64,000 nucleotides of DNA from Marseilla massiliensis (GCF_016899955.1 NZ_JACJJL010000012.1:51918-115917), one strand, 5' to 3'. Counted from the first letter of the stretch, positions 36,510 to 46,100 are shown. Notes: generated by a model not told the origin, from the sequence alone. Made by a program: numbers and translations.

Positions 36510-37502
36510 ATGGCGATATTAGCATTTCAAAAACCTGATAAAGTCGTAATGCTGGAGGCTACGGACAAGTTCGGCAAGTTCGAATTCCGTCCATTGGAGC
36601 CCGGCTTCGGCGTGACCATAGGTAACGCCCTGCGCCGCATTCTTCTTTCATCGCTTGAGGGCTATGCTGTCAACACTGTCCGCATTGCGGGGGTGGAGCA
36701 CGAGTTCTCGTCAGTGCCCGGTGTCAAGGAAGACGTGACCAACATTATCTTGAATCTCAAGCAAGTGAGGTTCAAGCAAGTAGTAGAAGAATTCGAGAAC
36801 GAAAAAGTTAGCATCACGGTTGAGAATTCCACCGAGTTTAAGGCCGGCGATATAGGCAAGTATCTGACTGGATTTGAAGTGTTAAACCCAGATTTGGTGA
36901 TTTGTCATTTAGACTCAAAAGCTTCAATGCAGATTGACCTTACCATTAACAAAGGTCGTGGATATGTGCCCGCCGACGAGAACCGGGAGTTCTGCACCGA
37001 TGTGAACGTAATTCCAATCGATTCTATTTACACCCCGATCCGTAACGTCAAGTATTCCGTTGAGCCCTATCGTGTCGAGCAGAAGACCGACTACGACAAG
37101 CTCATCCTTGAAGTGTCTACGGATGGTTCCATTCACCCGAAGGATGCCCTTAAGGAGGCCGCAAAGATTCTCATCTATCACTTCATGCTCTTCTCCGACG
37201 AGAAGATAACGTTGGAGAACACCGACGTTGACGGCAATCAGGAGTTTGATGAGGAAGTGCTGCACATGCGCCAGTTGCTCAAGACGCGCCTTGTTGACAT
37301 GAACCTCAGCGTGCGCGCGCTCAACTGCCTCAAGGCAGCCGATGTCGAGACGCTCGGCGACCTTGTGCAGTACAACAAGACCGACCTGCTCAAGTTCCGC
37401 AACTTCGGCAAGAAATCGCTCACCGAGCTTGATGATTTGCTCGAGAGTCTGAATCTGTCGTTTGGAACCGATATTTCCAAGTATAAGTTAGACAAGGAAT
37501 GA
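36510..37502 (+). CDS. rpoA: RNA polymerase alpha subunit
   Basis: This 330-residue protein has the N-terminal dimerisation domain ([17 protein letters not shown]) and the C-terminal DNA- and activator-binding domain ([33 protein letters not shown]). The position in the alpha segment is standard. A 64-bp gap separates it from rplQ. Confidence 0.98.
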   Translation: MAILAFQKPDKVVMLEATDKFGKFEFRPLEPGFGVTIGNALRRILLSSLEGYAVNTVRIAGVEHEFSSVPGVKEDVTNIILNLKQVRFKQVVEEFENEKVSITVENSTEFKAGDIGKYLTGFEVLNPDLVICHLDSKASMQIDLTINKGRGYVPADENREFCTDVNVIPIDSIYTPIRNVKYSVEPYRVEQKTDYDKLILEVSTDGSIHPKDALKEAAKILIYHFMLFSDEKITLENTDVDGNQEFDEEVLHMRQLLKTRLVDMNLSVRALNCLKAADVETLGDLVQYNKTDLLKFRNFGKKSLTELDDLLESLNLSFGTDISKYKLDKE

Positions 37503-37566
37503 CAGTCGTCCGGGTGACTTCCAAGGTGCCCGACACTGCTTCCACTTGAAAAAGTAAACAAACAAA

Positions 37567-38097
37567 ATGAGACATAACAAGAAATTCAATCATTTGAGTC
37601 GTACTGCAGACCACCGTCATGCCATGCTTGCAAACATGACTATTTCGCTGATCATGCACAAAAGAATCACTACGACTCTCGCCAAGGCTAAGGCTCTGAA
37701 GAAGTATGCCGAGCCCCTTATCACTCGTTGCAAGGACGACTCAACCCATTCGCGCCGCGTGGTGTTCAGCCACCTGCAGAACAAGGAAGCTCTCAAGGAG
37801 CTCTTTGGGCCGGTTGCCGCTAAGGTTGGCGACCGTCCGGGAGGATACACCCGTATCATCAAGCTTGGGTTCCGTAAGGGTGATGGAGCCGAAATATGCT
37901 TCATCGAGCTTGTAGACTTCGATGAGAACATGGCTAAGACAGCCGGCAAGAAGAAGGCTACCCGCCGTTCTCGTCGCTCTGCCAAGGCTGAGGCACCTGC
38001 TGCCGAGGCTGCAGCCGAGACTGTTGAGGCAACAGAGGCTCCTGCCGCCGAGACTGCCGAGGCTCCTGCCAAGGACGAGGCTCCCAAGGCTGAATAA
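37567..38097 (+). CDS. rplQ: 50S ribosomal protein L17 with acidic Ala-rich tail
   Basis: The first 120 residues are normal L17 ([38 protein letters not shown]). After a basic linker ([16 protein letters not shown]) comes a tail of about 35 residues rich in Ala, Glu, Pro and Thr ([18 protein letters not shown]). L17 lies near the tunnel exit. The tail is low complexity and probably disordered. A rho-independent terminator follows 25 bp after the stop, ending the cluster. Confidence 0.95.
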   Translation: MRHNKKFNHLSRTADHRHAMLANMTISLIMHKRITTTLAKAKALKKYAEPLITRCKDDSTHSRRVVFSHLQNKEALKELFGPVAAKVGDRPGGYTRIIKLGFRKGDGAEICFIELVDFDENMAKTAGKKKATRRSRRSAKAEAPAAEAAAETVEATEAPAAETAEAPAKDEAPKAE

Positions 38098-38121
38098 CTT
38101 GAGGCTTACAACTCACAATAG

Positions 38122-38154
38122 CACCCGGGCAATTTCATTTGTCCGGGTGTTTTT
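38122..38154 (+). terminator. Rho-independent terminator after rplQ
   Basis: CACCCGGGCAA and TTGTCCGGGTG form a stem of about 11 bp (one G-T pair) around a short AT loop, directly followed by TTTTT. It marks the end of the 18-kb ribosomal transcription unit. Confidence 0.85.
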
Positions 38155-38308
38155 GTTTGCTTAATGAATTGTTGTTGTTTATGGTCAGTCTCAAAATCCG
38201 GCTGCAAATTCCGGGACACCCGATAAACATAGGGGGCTTAAGCGTACTGGGAGTTAGGAAGTTAAGAATTAAGAATTAAAAAAGGGCTACGCTATGATAG
38301 CCAATGCT

Positions 38309-38467
38309 ATTGTCCTCTAACTCCTTGTAACACCTTCTAACTTCCTCTAACTCCATTGTACACAAAGACTATTGTCTTAACTCCTTTATTCCCTAACTCC
38401 TTTATTCCCTAACTCCTTTACTCCTTTTACTCCCTAACTCCTTAACTCCCTAACTCCTTAACTCCTA
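38309..38467. repeat. CTAACTCC/TTAACTCC degenerate repeat tract
   Basis: About a dozen copies of TAACTCC or close variants occur, several as TTCCCTAACTCC and CCTTAACTCC. ATTGTCCTCTAACTCCTT (from 38309) is identical to the sequence from 3302 in the tolC-emrA gap, showing that this is a dispersed family. The complementary form GGGAGTTAGGAAGTTAAG lies just upstream near 38249. Confidence 0.7.
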
Positions 38468-38468
38468 A

Positions 38469-38732
38469 ATAGCCACCTGGATTTATCCGGTGAGCCCAAA
38501 TTCCCCTTTTGCAAACAGTTTTGGAGGCATTAATCGCGAGTTTCTCCATCTCATTAAATCATCTTGCCTGTTTCGTTTCTTTAAAGAGCGCATGCCGCGC
38601 TATGGCTACAAATATCTCTAAACCGAAGACGATGACTGCAACTATTATCAGACACTTGGCTTGAACCTCATCCACAAAGGATTTTTCGGGCAATACAATT
38701 ATGGACTGCCGATGAAAGACTTGAATGTCTGA
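38469..38732 (+). pseudogene. Possible decayed coding remnant
   Basis: One frame stays open for 50 codons (including FLHLIKSSCLFRFFKERM and PRYGYKYL), meets TAA at 38619-38621, then runs on for 36 codons (TEDDDCNYYQTLGLNLI, KGFFGQYNYGLPMKDLNV) to TGA. The residue mix of the second half looks protein-like (Tyr, Gly, Asn, Phe). No family is recognised and no good start is seen, so chance remains possible. Confidence 0.3.
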
Positions 38733-38817
38733 TACATGATTTAGAATTAAGGAGGGGATTTTTCCTCTCCTCTTCTCATTATATACTGATAAATCATGGA
38801 TTTACAAGAAAAAACAC

Positions 38818-38825
38818 TATCTTTG
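38818..38825 (+). promoter_or_regulatory. Putative -7 box of the aspartic-protease-like gene
   Basis: TATCTTTG matches TAnnTTTG and lies 130 bp before the ATG at 38956. No clear -33 TTTG was found. Confidence 0.45.
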
Positions 38826-38955
38826 CGAAAGTAATCAAGCGTTCTGTAACATATACGGTGGAAACATCTCACAAGTGGAGCATTCCAGACACAGGTGCTT
38901 TGACAATTTTATGCGGCATTTCCTGAGATTTTGTACGAATCAAATTTTTCCGAGT

Positions 38956-40272
38956 ATGAAGAAAATAGCTTTTATTTTAATATTAGTCTTGTCATGTATT
39001 GCTACAAAAGCCCAAACCATAGATGAGCGTATAGGTGCGGCGATTAATTCGTCGGCCAATTTCGGTCTATACGACATATATTACAATGCTCAGAAAGATT
39101 CGATAGATCCTTTTCTGGAAGTGTTTTCACGGTGTTTGATTGGCAACCGTTTCAATCGCCCTGACATTTCCATTCCGGCCTTTGATGAACTCCTGAAAAA
39201 ACAATCAGATCGTCTTGACCTGAACTTGCTTCTTCAAAGTTCTGTTATGTATTCAATGGATTTGAGCCGTGTAGGTAAGAATGAAGAAGCATACAACCTG
39301 ATGTCCGCTGTCTTGTCTTCTGCTTACCAAATGGTAGATTCTGTGAGTCTTTCTCCGTATGCAGATATGATGGATCGATACAAAGCTCTTACAAAGTATT
39401 CGCCATATAGTATTTCTATTTCCGGTGAAAAAGGTATTGCTCCGTTTGATACTATTCGTGCGGGGAAGCCTGACAGCAAACAATATCTGATGCAAATTAC
39501 CGAAGCCGCAATAAACGGCCATCCTGCGAATATAACATTTGATACCGGAGCCGGAGTTAATGTTATAACCGATTCGTTGGCAAATGCCTATGGCTTGGAA
39601 TTGCTTGATGCCAATGTTGCGGCAACTGGAGTTGCATCGTCTGCCGGACGATATGCTGTTGCCAAAGAATTGAAGTTGGGGAACATTACAGTCAAAGATA
39701 TGCCGTTTTATGTTATCGACATACGCAGCCACCATGAAGAAGCAGACAGGTACATAAATGTTTTTGAATTGATTGTAGGCAGCGAACTGATGCTTCAACT
39801 AAAAGATGTTACACTAGACTTCTCGGCAAAAGAAATACAGGTTCCTCTTATCACATCCGCCCCCTCCAACGTGAGGCCTAATATGAGCTTTTCGTCGGAC
39901 ATGAACCTTCTTACTGCTGCCGAGACCAACCAACAGCCCATGCTAATAAAACTTGACAGCGGCGATTCTTCATACGGACGGCTTAATAAGGCGTTTTTTG
40001 AAGCTAACAAGGATTATCTCACATCACAATGTCAGAGCGACACAGTAAATCAGGCTGGTGTCGGGGGCGTGTGGTCGGTACTTTGCTATAAATTGCAGGA
40101 TGCGATACTGACTATTGGTGGTAATACGGTTAAATTGCCGTCGATTCAAGTGCAGACCGAACAACAAGAAAATCATTATATGGATGACAACAACCTCGGC
40201 CTGATGAGTATGATGCTATTCCGTAAAGTACGCTTTAATCTTGTTGATATGGTTTTCTCGACCGAATTGTGA
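38956..40272 (+). CDS. Secreted retropepsin-like aspartic protease family protein, two lobes
   Basis: The 438-residue product from ATG 38956 has a signal peptide (IAFILILVLSCIATKAQ). A helical region (about 25-150) precedes an aspartic-protease-like fold: NITFDTGAGVNVI with Asp about 196, then GSELMLQLKDVTLDFSAKEI. A second, similar half contains MLIKLDSGDSSYGRL, with Asp about 334. DTG followed about 140 residues later by DSG recalls the two lobes of pepsin-like enzymes, though most bacterial retropepsin-like proteins are read as single-lobe dimers. Activity is unproven. Export suggests a periplasmic or surface place. A 27-residue upstream extension lacks export features and was rejected. 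Confidence 0.7.
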   Translation: MKKIAFILILVLSCIATKAQTIDERIGAAINSSANFGLYDIYYNAQKDSIDPFLEVFSRCLIGNRFNRPDISIPAFDELLKKQSDRLDLNLLLQSSVMYSMDLSRVGKNEEAYNLMSAVLSSAYQMVDSVSLSPYADMMDRYKALTKYSPYSISISGEKGIAPFDTIRAGKPDSKQYLMQITEAAINGHPANITFDTGAGVNVITDSLANAYGLELLDANVAATGVASSAGRYAVAKELKLGNITVKDMPFYVIDIRSHHEEADRYINVFELIVGSELMLQLKDVTLDFSAKEIQVPLITSAPSNVRPNMSFSSDMNLLTAAETNQQPMLIKLDSGDSSYGRLNKAFFEANKDYLTSQCQSDTVNQAGVGGVWSVLCYKLQDAILTIGGNTVKLPSIQVQTEQQENHYMDDNNLGLMSMMLFRKVRFNLVDMVFSTEL

Positions 40273-40384
40273 ATAAGTCCATATTTCTTGTTTGATTGCC
40301 AGTTTTCTAATTTGAGCGGATTTGCTACATCCACCAATGGGAAACTGATGGAAATACATAAATCCTCACTTTATATTATTGGTA

Positions 40385-41359
40385 ATGAAAAAGCTGGCTA
40401 TTGTTTTTCTTCTTTCTGTTTTCATGCTTCCGTTGCGCGGCAGCGACTCCATTGGCGGTTTCCCCCGTGCCATATTGCCGGGCGACTTTGCAGACCCGAC
40501 GATTGTTCGCGATGGTGAAGACTATTACATGACTCATTCGGCGTTCAGTTATGCCCCGGGATTACTCGTTTGGCATTCGCGCGACCTGCTGTCTTGGGAG
40601 CCTGTCTGCCGTGTGCCCGGCTCGGGCTATGCCCCCGACCTCATAAAGTACGATGGCAAGTTCTATATCTATTACCCTGCCCATGGCACCAACTATGTGA
40701 CTTGGGCCACCGACATAAAGGGCCCTTGGAGCAAGCCCATTGACTTGAAGGTGGGTGACATCGCCCCCGGTCATGTAGTCGACAGCCTCGGCAACCGTTA
40801 CCTCCACCTCTCCGGCGGCACCATGGTCGAGCTGTCTCGCGACGGCCTTTCCACCATTGGCGAGCGCCACAAGGTTTACGAAGGATGGCAGTATCCGGAA
40901 GACTGGGAAGTGGAATGCTTCTGCCTCGAGTCGCCCAAGCTCACATTTCAAAACGGATATTTCTATATGACAAGTGCCGAAGGCGGCACCGCAGGGCCCA
41001 CCACGAGCCACATGGCCGTGTCGGCGCGCTCACGTTCGGCTGTAGGCCCGTGGGAAAACTCGCCTTACAATCCCGTTGTGCATACCTACAGTGCCTCCGA
41101 ACGGTGGTGGTCGAAGGGGCATGCATCCATCATCGACGACGTTAACGGCAACTGGTGGATAGTGTACCATGCTTACCAGAAAGGACTTCACACCCTCGGG
41201 CGCAGCACACTCATAGAGCCAATAGAATGGACTGCCGACGGATGGTTTCGCACCAAGCCTTCAGCCAAGCCCATATCCCGGAATCAGCCCGTTGTGTTCT
41301 CCACGCCGTCCGACACCTTCAAAGCCTTGTTCAGTATTCCTGACAGTTGTATATCCTGA
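40385..41359 (+). CDS. Glycoside hydrolase family 43-like enzyme
   Basis: This 324-residue exported protein has a signal peptide (LAIVFLLSVFMLPLRGSDS) and a five-bladed propeller fold with GH43 landmarks. These are the Asp in GDFADPTIVRDGEDYY (about 37, base), the Asp in GYAPDLIKYDGKFYIYY (about 85) and the Glu in CLESPKLTFQNGYFY (about 182, acid). GH43 enzymes are mostly xylosidases, arabinofuranosidases or galactosidases; the specificity is not readable here. It lacks the C-terminal beta-sandwich that many secreted Bacteroidetes relatives carry and may be shortened. It stands upstream of the glucan PUL on the same strand, but the ATPase gene lies between. Confidence 0.8.
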   Translation: MKKLAIVFLLSVFMLPLRGSDSIGGFPRAILPGDFADPTIVRDGEDYYMTHSAFSYAPGLLVWHSRDLLSWEPVCRVPGSGYAPDLIKYDGKFYIYYPAHGTNYVTWATDIKGPWSKPIDLKVGDIAPGHVVDSLGNRYLHLSGGTMVELSRDGLSTIGERHKVYEGWQYPEDWEVECFCLESPKLTFQNGYFYMTSAEGGTAGPTTSHMAVSARSRSAVGPWENSPYNPVVHTYSASERWWSKGHASIIDDVNGNWWIVYHAYQKGLHTLGRSTLIEPIEWTADGWFRTKPSAKPISRNQPVVFSTPSDTFKALFSIPDSCIS

Positions 41360-41578
41360 TTTTTTATGGATATTGTTCGTTTCCGCCTTTCTGAGGATGC
41401 GTATATTTCTCTTTGTATCTTGCTTGCAGTACAAGACGGTAGATGTTCCTCTCAACTGGGGCAATTCAGAAAAGACATATTACAGTTTTCCACCTCTTTA
41501 CAACGGATATATGCGGAGGCATTTCTCAATGATATTGTACTGTAGCTGCATTCAACTGATAAACTTTTCCAATATTTG

Positions 41579-41610
41579 TTTGGTTTTATTCCAAAAATAC
41601 TGTACTTTTG
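41579..41610 (+). promoter_or_regulatory. Promoter of the AAA ATPase gene
   Basis: TTTG (41579-41582), exactly 20 bp, then TACTTTTG (41603-41610): a full Bacteroidales -33/-7 match. The expected transcript start, about 41617, lies 13 bp before ATG 41630 and rules out the longer reading frame starting at 41576. Confidence 0.75.
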
Positions 41611-41629
41611 CAGTAAAGCAGGAATAAAA

Positions 41630-42895
41630 ATGGACAAGAATAAATACATTAAACGTGAGTCATATCTCAACAAATTGGTTATCAGACGAGATAACGGAGA
41701 GGTCAAAATAATAACCGGTCCTCGAAGATGCGGAAAATCATGGCTTCTGAGCCACATATACAAGGATTATCTATTAGAGCAAGGGGTATCTCCCGACAAT
41801 ATCATCATGTTAGACTTTGACAGGGATGATGACAAATATGATTTCAACATACTTGATTCAAGGGCAGTAAAAGAGCATATCTACTCTCGGATAAAAAATG
41901 AGAACGAGAATTACTACATCTTTCTTGATGAGATTCAAGAACTTGATAACTTTGAGCGGCTTGTAAACGGTTTAAACAGCCATGACAATATAGATGTCTA
42001 TGTGACGGGTAGCAATTCTCGTTTCCTGTCTCATGATATACGTACGATATTTCGTGGCAGAGGCAATGAGATAAGGGTGTTTCCTTTGTCTTTCAGGGAA
42101 TACTGCCAAGAGATAACGGATATTCGCGAGGCATGGATGATGTATTCCACATTCGGGGGTATGCCACAGCTTCTCCATTACAACGACAACGAGCAGAGAA
42201 TAAACTATCTTCAGAACTTGTGGGAAAAAACATATCTCGACGATGTAGTGGAACGTAACAATGTAAGAAACGAACTTGCGATTTCCCGGCTTGCTACCTC
42301 ATTATGCAGTTCTATTGGTTCACTCACAAATCCTGCACGGATTGCCAATACGCTTGAATCGGTACAGAAAATGAAGATAGATTCAAAAACTGTATCATCC
42401 TATATTGACTATCTTGAAAATGCCTTCTTGTTTGAAAGTGCTGAGAGGTACGATGTAAAGGGACGGCGTTATTACGAAACCAATAAAAAATATTACTGCA
42501 TTGACATTGGTCTTAGAAACGCACGCCTGAATTTCCGGCAACAGGAACCGACACACATCATGGAGAATGTGCTGTATAACCACCTTCGTATACTTGGCTA
42601 TCTTGTGGATGTCGGGATTGTGGAATCACGTGAAATGAAAAACGGAAAGGCATCTTACTCGCAACGCGAAATTGACTTTGTTGCCAACAAAGGCAGTCAA
42701 CGATATTATATCCAGTCGGCATATTCAATTTTTTCAGAAGAAAAGCGAGAACAGGAACTTGCGTCGCTATTGAAAGTTTCCGATTCATTCAAAAAGATTG
42801 TCGTTGTCGGTGATGAGATAATGCCTTATTCCGATGACAATGGGATATATTTTACAGGGTTATTTGATTTTCTGTTAAAAGATGATTGGCAGTAA
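41630..42895 (+). CDS. AAA ATPase with DUF4143 domain
   Basis: This 421-residue cytoplasmic protein has Walker A GPRRCGKSW (about residue 30), Walker B YYIFLDEIQE (about 95) and the sensor-like stretch VTGSNSRFL. A C-terminal DUF4143/nuclease-like half follows (YETNKKYYCIDIGLRNA, QREIDFVANKG). Such archaeal-type ATPases are common single-gene accessories in Bacteroidetes, with unknown roles. The start is set by the promoter just upstream. It splits the GH43 gene from the PUL regulator, and its AT-rich sequence differs from its neighbours, consistent with insertion as a moron-type gene. No mobile-element ends were seen. Confidence 0.8.
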   Translation: MDKNKYIKRESYLNKLVIRRDNGEVKIITGPRRCGKSWLLSHIYKDYLLEQGVSPDNIIMLDFDRDDDKYDFNILDSRAVKEHIYSRIKNENENYYIFLDEIQELDNFERLVNGLNSHDNIDVYVTGSNSRFLSHDIRTIFRGRGNEIRVFPLSFREYCQEITDIREAWMMYSTFGGMPQLLHYNDNEQRINYLQNLWEKTYLDDVVERNNVRNELAISRLATSLCSSIGSLTNPARIANTLESVQKMKIDSKTVSSYIDYLENAFLFESAERYDVKGRRYYETNKKYYCIDIGLRNARLNFRQQEPTHIMENVLYNHLRILGYLVDVGIVESREMKNGKASYSQREIDFVANKGSQRYYIQSAYSIFSEEKREQELASLLKVSDSFKKIVVVGDEIMPYSDDNGIYFTGLFDFLLKDDWQ

Positions 42896-42924
42896 TCAGG
42901 CTGACATAACAACTCGAAACAAGC

Positions 42925-45807
42925 ATGAAAATAGTGAACTTATTTAAAAAGATCAGGACACTTCCAGTTAGAGATGATACAATTACTTTTTATGATAAGC
43001 TACATCCATGCGGTTGGAGCAGGCTTTTGGCTGCGAAAGTACTCCTTATATTAATAATAATGTCGTAGCAACCGGTCATTGCAGCAGCTTTGCGTGTAGG
43101 CGACTTTACGTTCTCTCATCTGGGTCTGGCGGATGGATTAAACAGCCAACGCATCTATTCGCTTAAACAGACGGAGGATGGAGCCGTGTGGTTGACGACA
43201 CAAAGTTTTGTGGCCCGATACAACGGGGTCAGCATAGAGAACTTTAATTTGGAGGGTAATACCGGTGAGTATAACTGTTTTGTCCAATCGGCCGACAACA
43301 GTGTGTTGCAAGTGTTTGATGCCGGTGGATGCATATATGAATATAATCCGGTGCAAAACCATTTTGATGTTGTAGCTGACGTTGCTGCTTTTTTCAAGAA
43401 TGACAACCAGCTCAATGATGTGTATAGGGACGGCGACACTTATTGGTTGGCAATGAGCGGAGGCGTTTATATGCTTCGCAATGGGAAGATTGTCACGGTA
43501 GGTTCCAATGTATATGCAAGTTGTATCATCCGCGGGTCGAAAGGCATTTTACTCTTTGGCACACGTCAGGGTGTAAAGTCATTGAGCCGTAATCACAAGG
43601 CTCTTATTTCTTATTTGCCGTATGACGTCGTAAGTGGGCACTATGACGCGGACACCAAACAACTTTGGCTTGGCACATACGAGCAGGGGCTTATAATTGC
43701 AGACGGAAAAGGTGTGTGTACATCAATGGACGGAATACCTCATAATCCCGTTCGCAGCATTGTCGACTATGACAGTAATACGATGCTGGTGGGGGTTGAC
43801 GGCTTCGGCGTGTATCAGGCTTCACGCTTACCCTCAGCTAAAAATAAAGCCTCACTGCTGTTCAATGCCAATGAGGGAGAGCATGGCGTGCTTCACGGCA
43901 ATGGCATTTACGCAGTGCTTGTTGATGCCTGGAAAGACATATTCATAGGTTCTTATTCGGGAGGCATAGACATTGCGCGGCCCGTCGGTAACGCCGTTAC
44001 CGTTTATATGCATCAGCCGAATAAGCCGACATTGGTTAACGACCATGTCAACTGTGTGGCACAGCTGTCACCATCGACTTTGGCGATGGGTACTGACGGC
44101 GGTATCAGTGTATTAAACACCACCACAGGTGAGTGGCGTCATATTGCGCGGAACATCGTAGTGCTTTCGTTGTGTCCCAAGCAGGACAGCGGAGGGCTTT
44201 TGGCTGCAACTTATGGCAACGGCATGTGTGAAATCAGCACCAACGGAGAGGTAAGGGAGTTGTATGGTACTAACGTTCTGGAAGACAGCCATATCCAGGA
44301 TTTGTTGTTTGACAGGAATGGCCATCTTTGGATTGGTTGCCAAGATACACGACTTGTTGAAGTAGTACAAGGAAAATTCCTATATTACCCTGTGGAAAAC
44401 GTGGAGTCTCTTGCCCTCTTGCCCGACGGCCGTATAGCGGCGGGTACAATAAACGGGCTCTTTATTGTGACTCCGGGTCAGAAAGCGGTAAAGGAACTGC
44501 CTTATTCCCCGTCATCAACCGACCAAGTTAACCGTTATGTGCTTGACCTCTTTATTTATGATGAACGCTACATAAATATCGCCACTAATGGCGGAGGACT
44601 GTATGTGTATGACCTCCGCACGGGGAAATGCCGGCAGTTTACCATGAAAAACGGCCTGCCTTCAAACGTCGTCACAAGCGTCACGCAAGACGAACTCGGA
44701 CGCCTGTGGTTCGCTACTGACAGGGGATTGTCGTTCTCATACCCTGGCAGTCTTGACAAAATCATTTCAGTAAACTATCATTATGGAGCCCAACGCGAGT
44801 ATTCACAGGGCGCAGCCTTCAATTTACAAGACGGAAAACTCCTTTTCGGGAGCGTAGAAGGTGCTGTCGTCATAGACCCGCACTACGTGCAGGAACACAA
44901 TTACACGGCCAAATTGCGTTTCAAGGGAATTAGTTGCAATGATGATTCTGTAGAGTTCAACGGGCAAGTGGCCAAAATGTTGGGTGAAAGGAAACTGAAA
45001 CTGTCATACCAACAGCGTACATTTGAGTTGTATATTGAAAGCATAAACTTGCGCTGCCAATTTGATATTGCTTATCAATACAAGGTCGGGGATGGCAGTT
45101 GGAGCCAGCTCTCGACACAGCAATACATCAGGTTCGTCAATCTTGAGCCTGGCACACACCCTCTTACTGTCCGCGCGGTAAGCAAAGCCAACCGAATTGT
45201 ACTTGATGAACAGAAGCTTACAATCATTATCGGCAGGCCTTGGTGGAATTCGTGGTGGATGTGGTGTGTCTACATCGCTTTAATCGCATTGCTGTTCTAC
45301 GGGGCTTTATGGACATACGGCCTGCACACCCGGTATATGCGCCTTGTGGTAAACTCTGTGGGCAGCGGCAATGAAAAAGATTTGCAGGCTTCACTGCCTG
45401 AGCAAAAACAAGATAAGGCCGTGCAGCTTATTTCTGCAAATAAGGAGCTGCAACTTGACGGAAACAAAGACGACACCGCCGCAACTGCCGAGAAAGAAAA
45501 TACGGCTTTCGTTGACATTGTGACAAAACTTATTCTCGACAACATCTCTGATTCAGGCTTCACTATTGACCGCTTGTGCAAGGAAATGGCGATGAGCCGC
45601 ACGATGTTTTATGTGAAACTGAAGTCATACACTGGCAAATCACCTCAGGAATTTATCCGTATAGTGCGTCTTGAGCGTGCCGCAGTCTTGCTGCGCTCTG
45701 GACACTACGTCAGTAAAGTAGCCGATGAAGTTGGTTTCGACAACGCCAAGTATTTCAGCACTGCGTTCAAAAAATATTTCGGTGTCTCTCCGTCAAAATA
45801 TAAGTAA
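42925..45807 (+). CDS. PUL regulator: propeller, Y_Y_Y, TM, AraC-type HTH, interrupted by in-frame TAG
   Basis: One frame runs from ATG 42925 to TAA 45807 (960 codons) with a single TAG at 43066-43068. The TAG falls inside an export signal: LLAAKVLLILIIMS, stop, QPVIAAALRVGDF. Beyond it lie two-component-regulator propeller repeats (LGLADGLNSQRIYSLKQ, LWIGCQDTRLVEV; about 60-640), a Y_Y_Y domain (about 690-755), one TM helix (about 775-795, WMWCVYIALIALLFYGAL) and a C-terminal AraC HTH (about 862-959, GKSPQEFIRIVRLERAA). There is no histidine kinase or receiver domain, so this is not a standard hybrid sensor. TTG 43090 is the first usable start after the TAG, but it would leave the propeller without export. 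It should sense glucan breakdown products in the periplasm and activate the adjacent GH5 promoters. Confidence 0.75.
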
Positions 45808-46100
45808 AACATTTTTTGATTAAAAGGCGGATACTTGCCCACCCGCCCATATAGCCATACGCTTACAGCGACTAATCTCTCTGGCTTTCCGTTTTGTGCC
45901 TTTTCAGGGCACAAAACGATACGTATTGCGCTCTAACAGGTGCCCTTTCATGGCGTAATACGGCATCTTTTACAACTCGCACGTTAACATACGGACAATC
46001 AAAGGATATTTGAAGCGCCTTTCATCAGTATGTATGCAAGCATGGGCGGAACGCTGACATCTCTTAAATTCAACAACCGCATTGCCCTGTCTCTTGCGGG
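45808..46100. other. Gap with hairpin between regulator and GH5 promoter
   Basis: No gene is supported. A perfect 11-bp hairpin lies at 45890-45918. The sequence after it (TGGCGTAATACGGCATCTTTT) resembles REP-like Prevotella intergenic DNA. Confidence 0.5.
45890..45918 (+). terminator. Hairpin after the regulator gene, possible terminator
   Basis: CGTTTTGTGCC pairs perfectly with GGCACAAAACG around a 7-nt loop, 83 bp after the regulator stop. There is no T-run downstream, so termination is uncertain; a repeat element is the alternative. Confidence 0.4.

Larger units (their letters stand above)
38161..38817. other. Intergenic region with repeat tract and possible decayed ORF
   Basis: Between the rplQ terminator and the next promoter there is no intact gene. 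It holds GGAGTTAG-type sequence (about 38249-38280), a CTAACTCC repeat tract (38309-38467) in the opposite sense, and a broken open frame (38469-38732). Confidence 0.6.

Noticed and set aside
41292..41627. Frame overlapping the GH43 end and reaching the ATPase start, considered as a frameshifted GH43 C-terminus
   Set aside because: Its residues (Cys, Leu, Phe and Tyr-rich) do not resemble a GH43 beta-sandwich domain, and it runs through the ATPase promoter.
41630..42895. ATPase/DUF4143 gene as part of an insertion sequence or defence island
   Set aside because: No transposase, terminal inverted repeats, target duplication or other defence genes are present near it.
43066..43068. TAG recoding as a general feature of the organism
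   Set aside because: TAG ends rpsJ, rpsS and rpsK, whose products have normal length, so TAG works as a stop in this genome.
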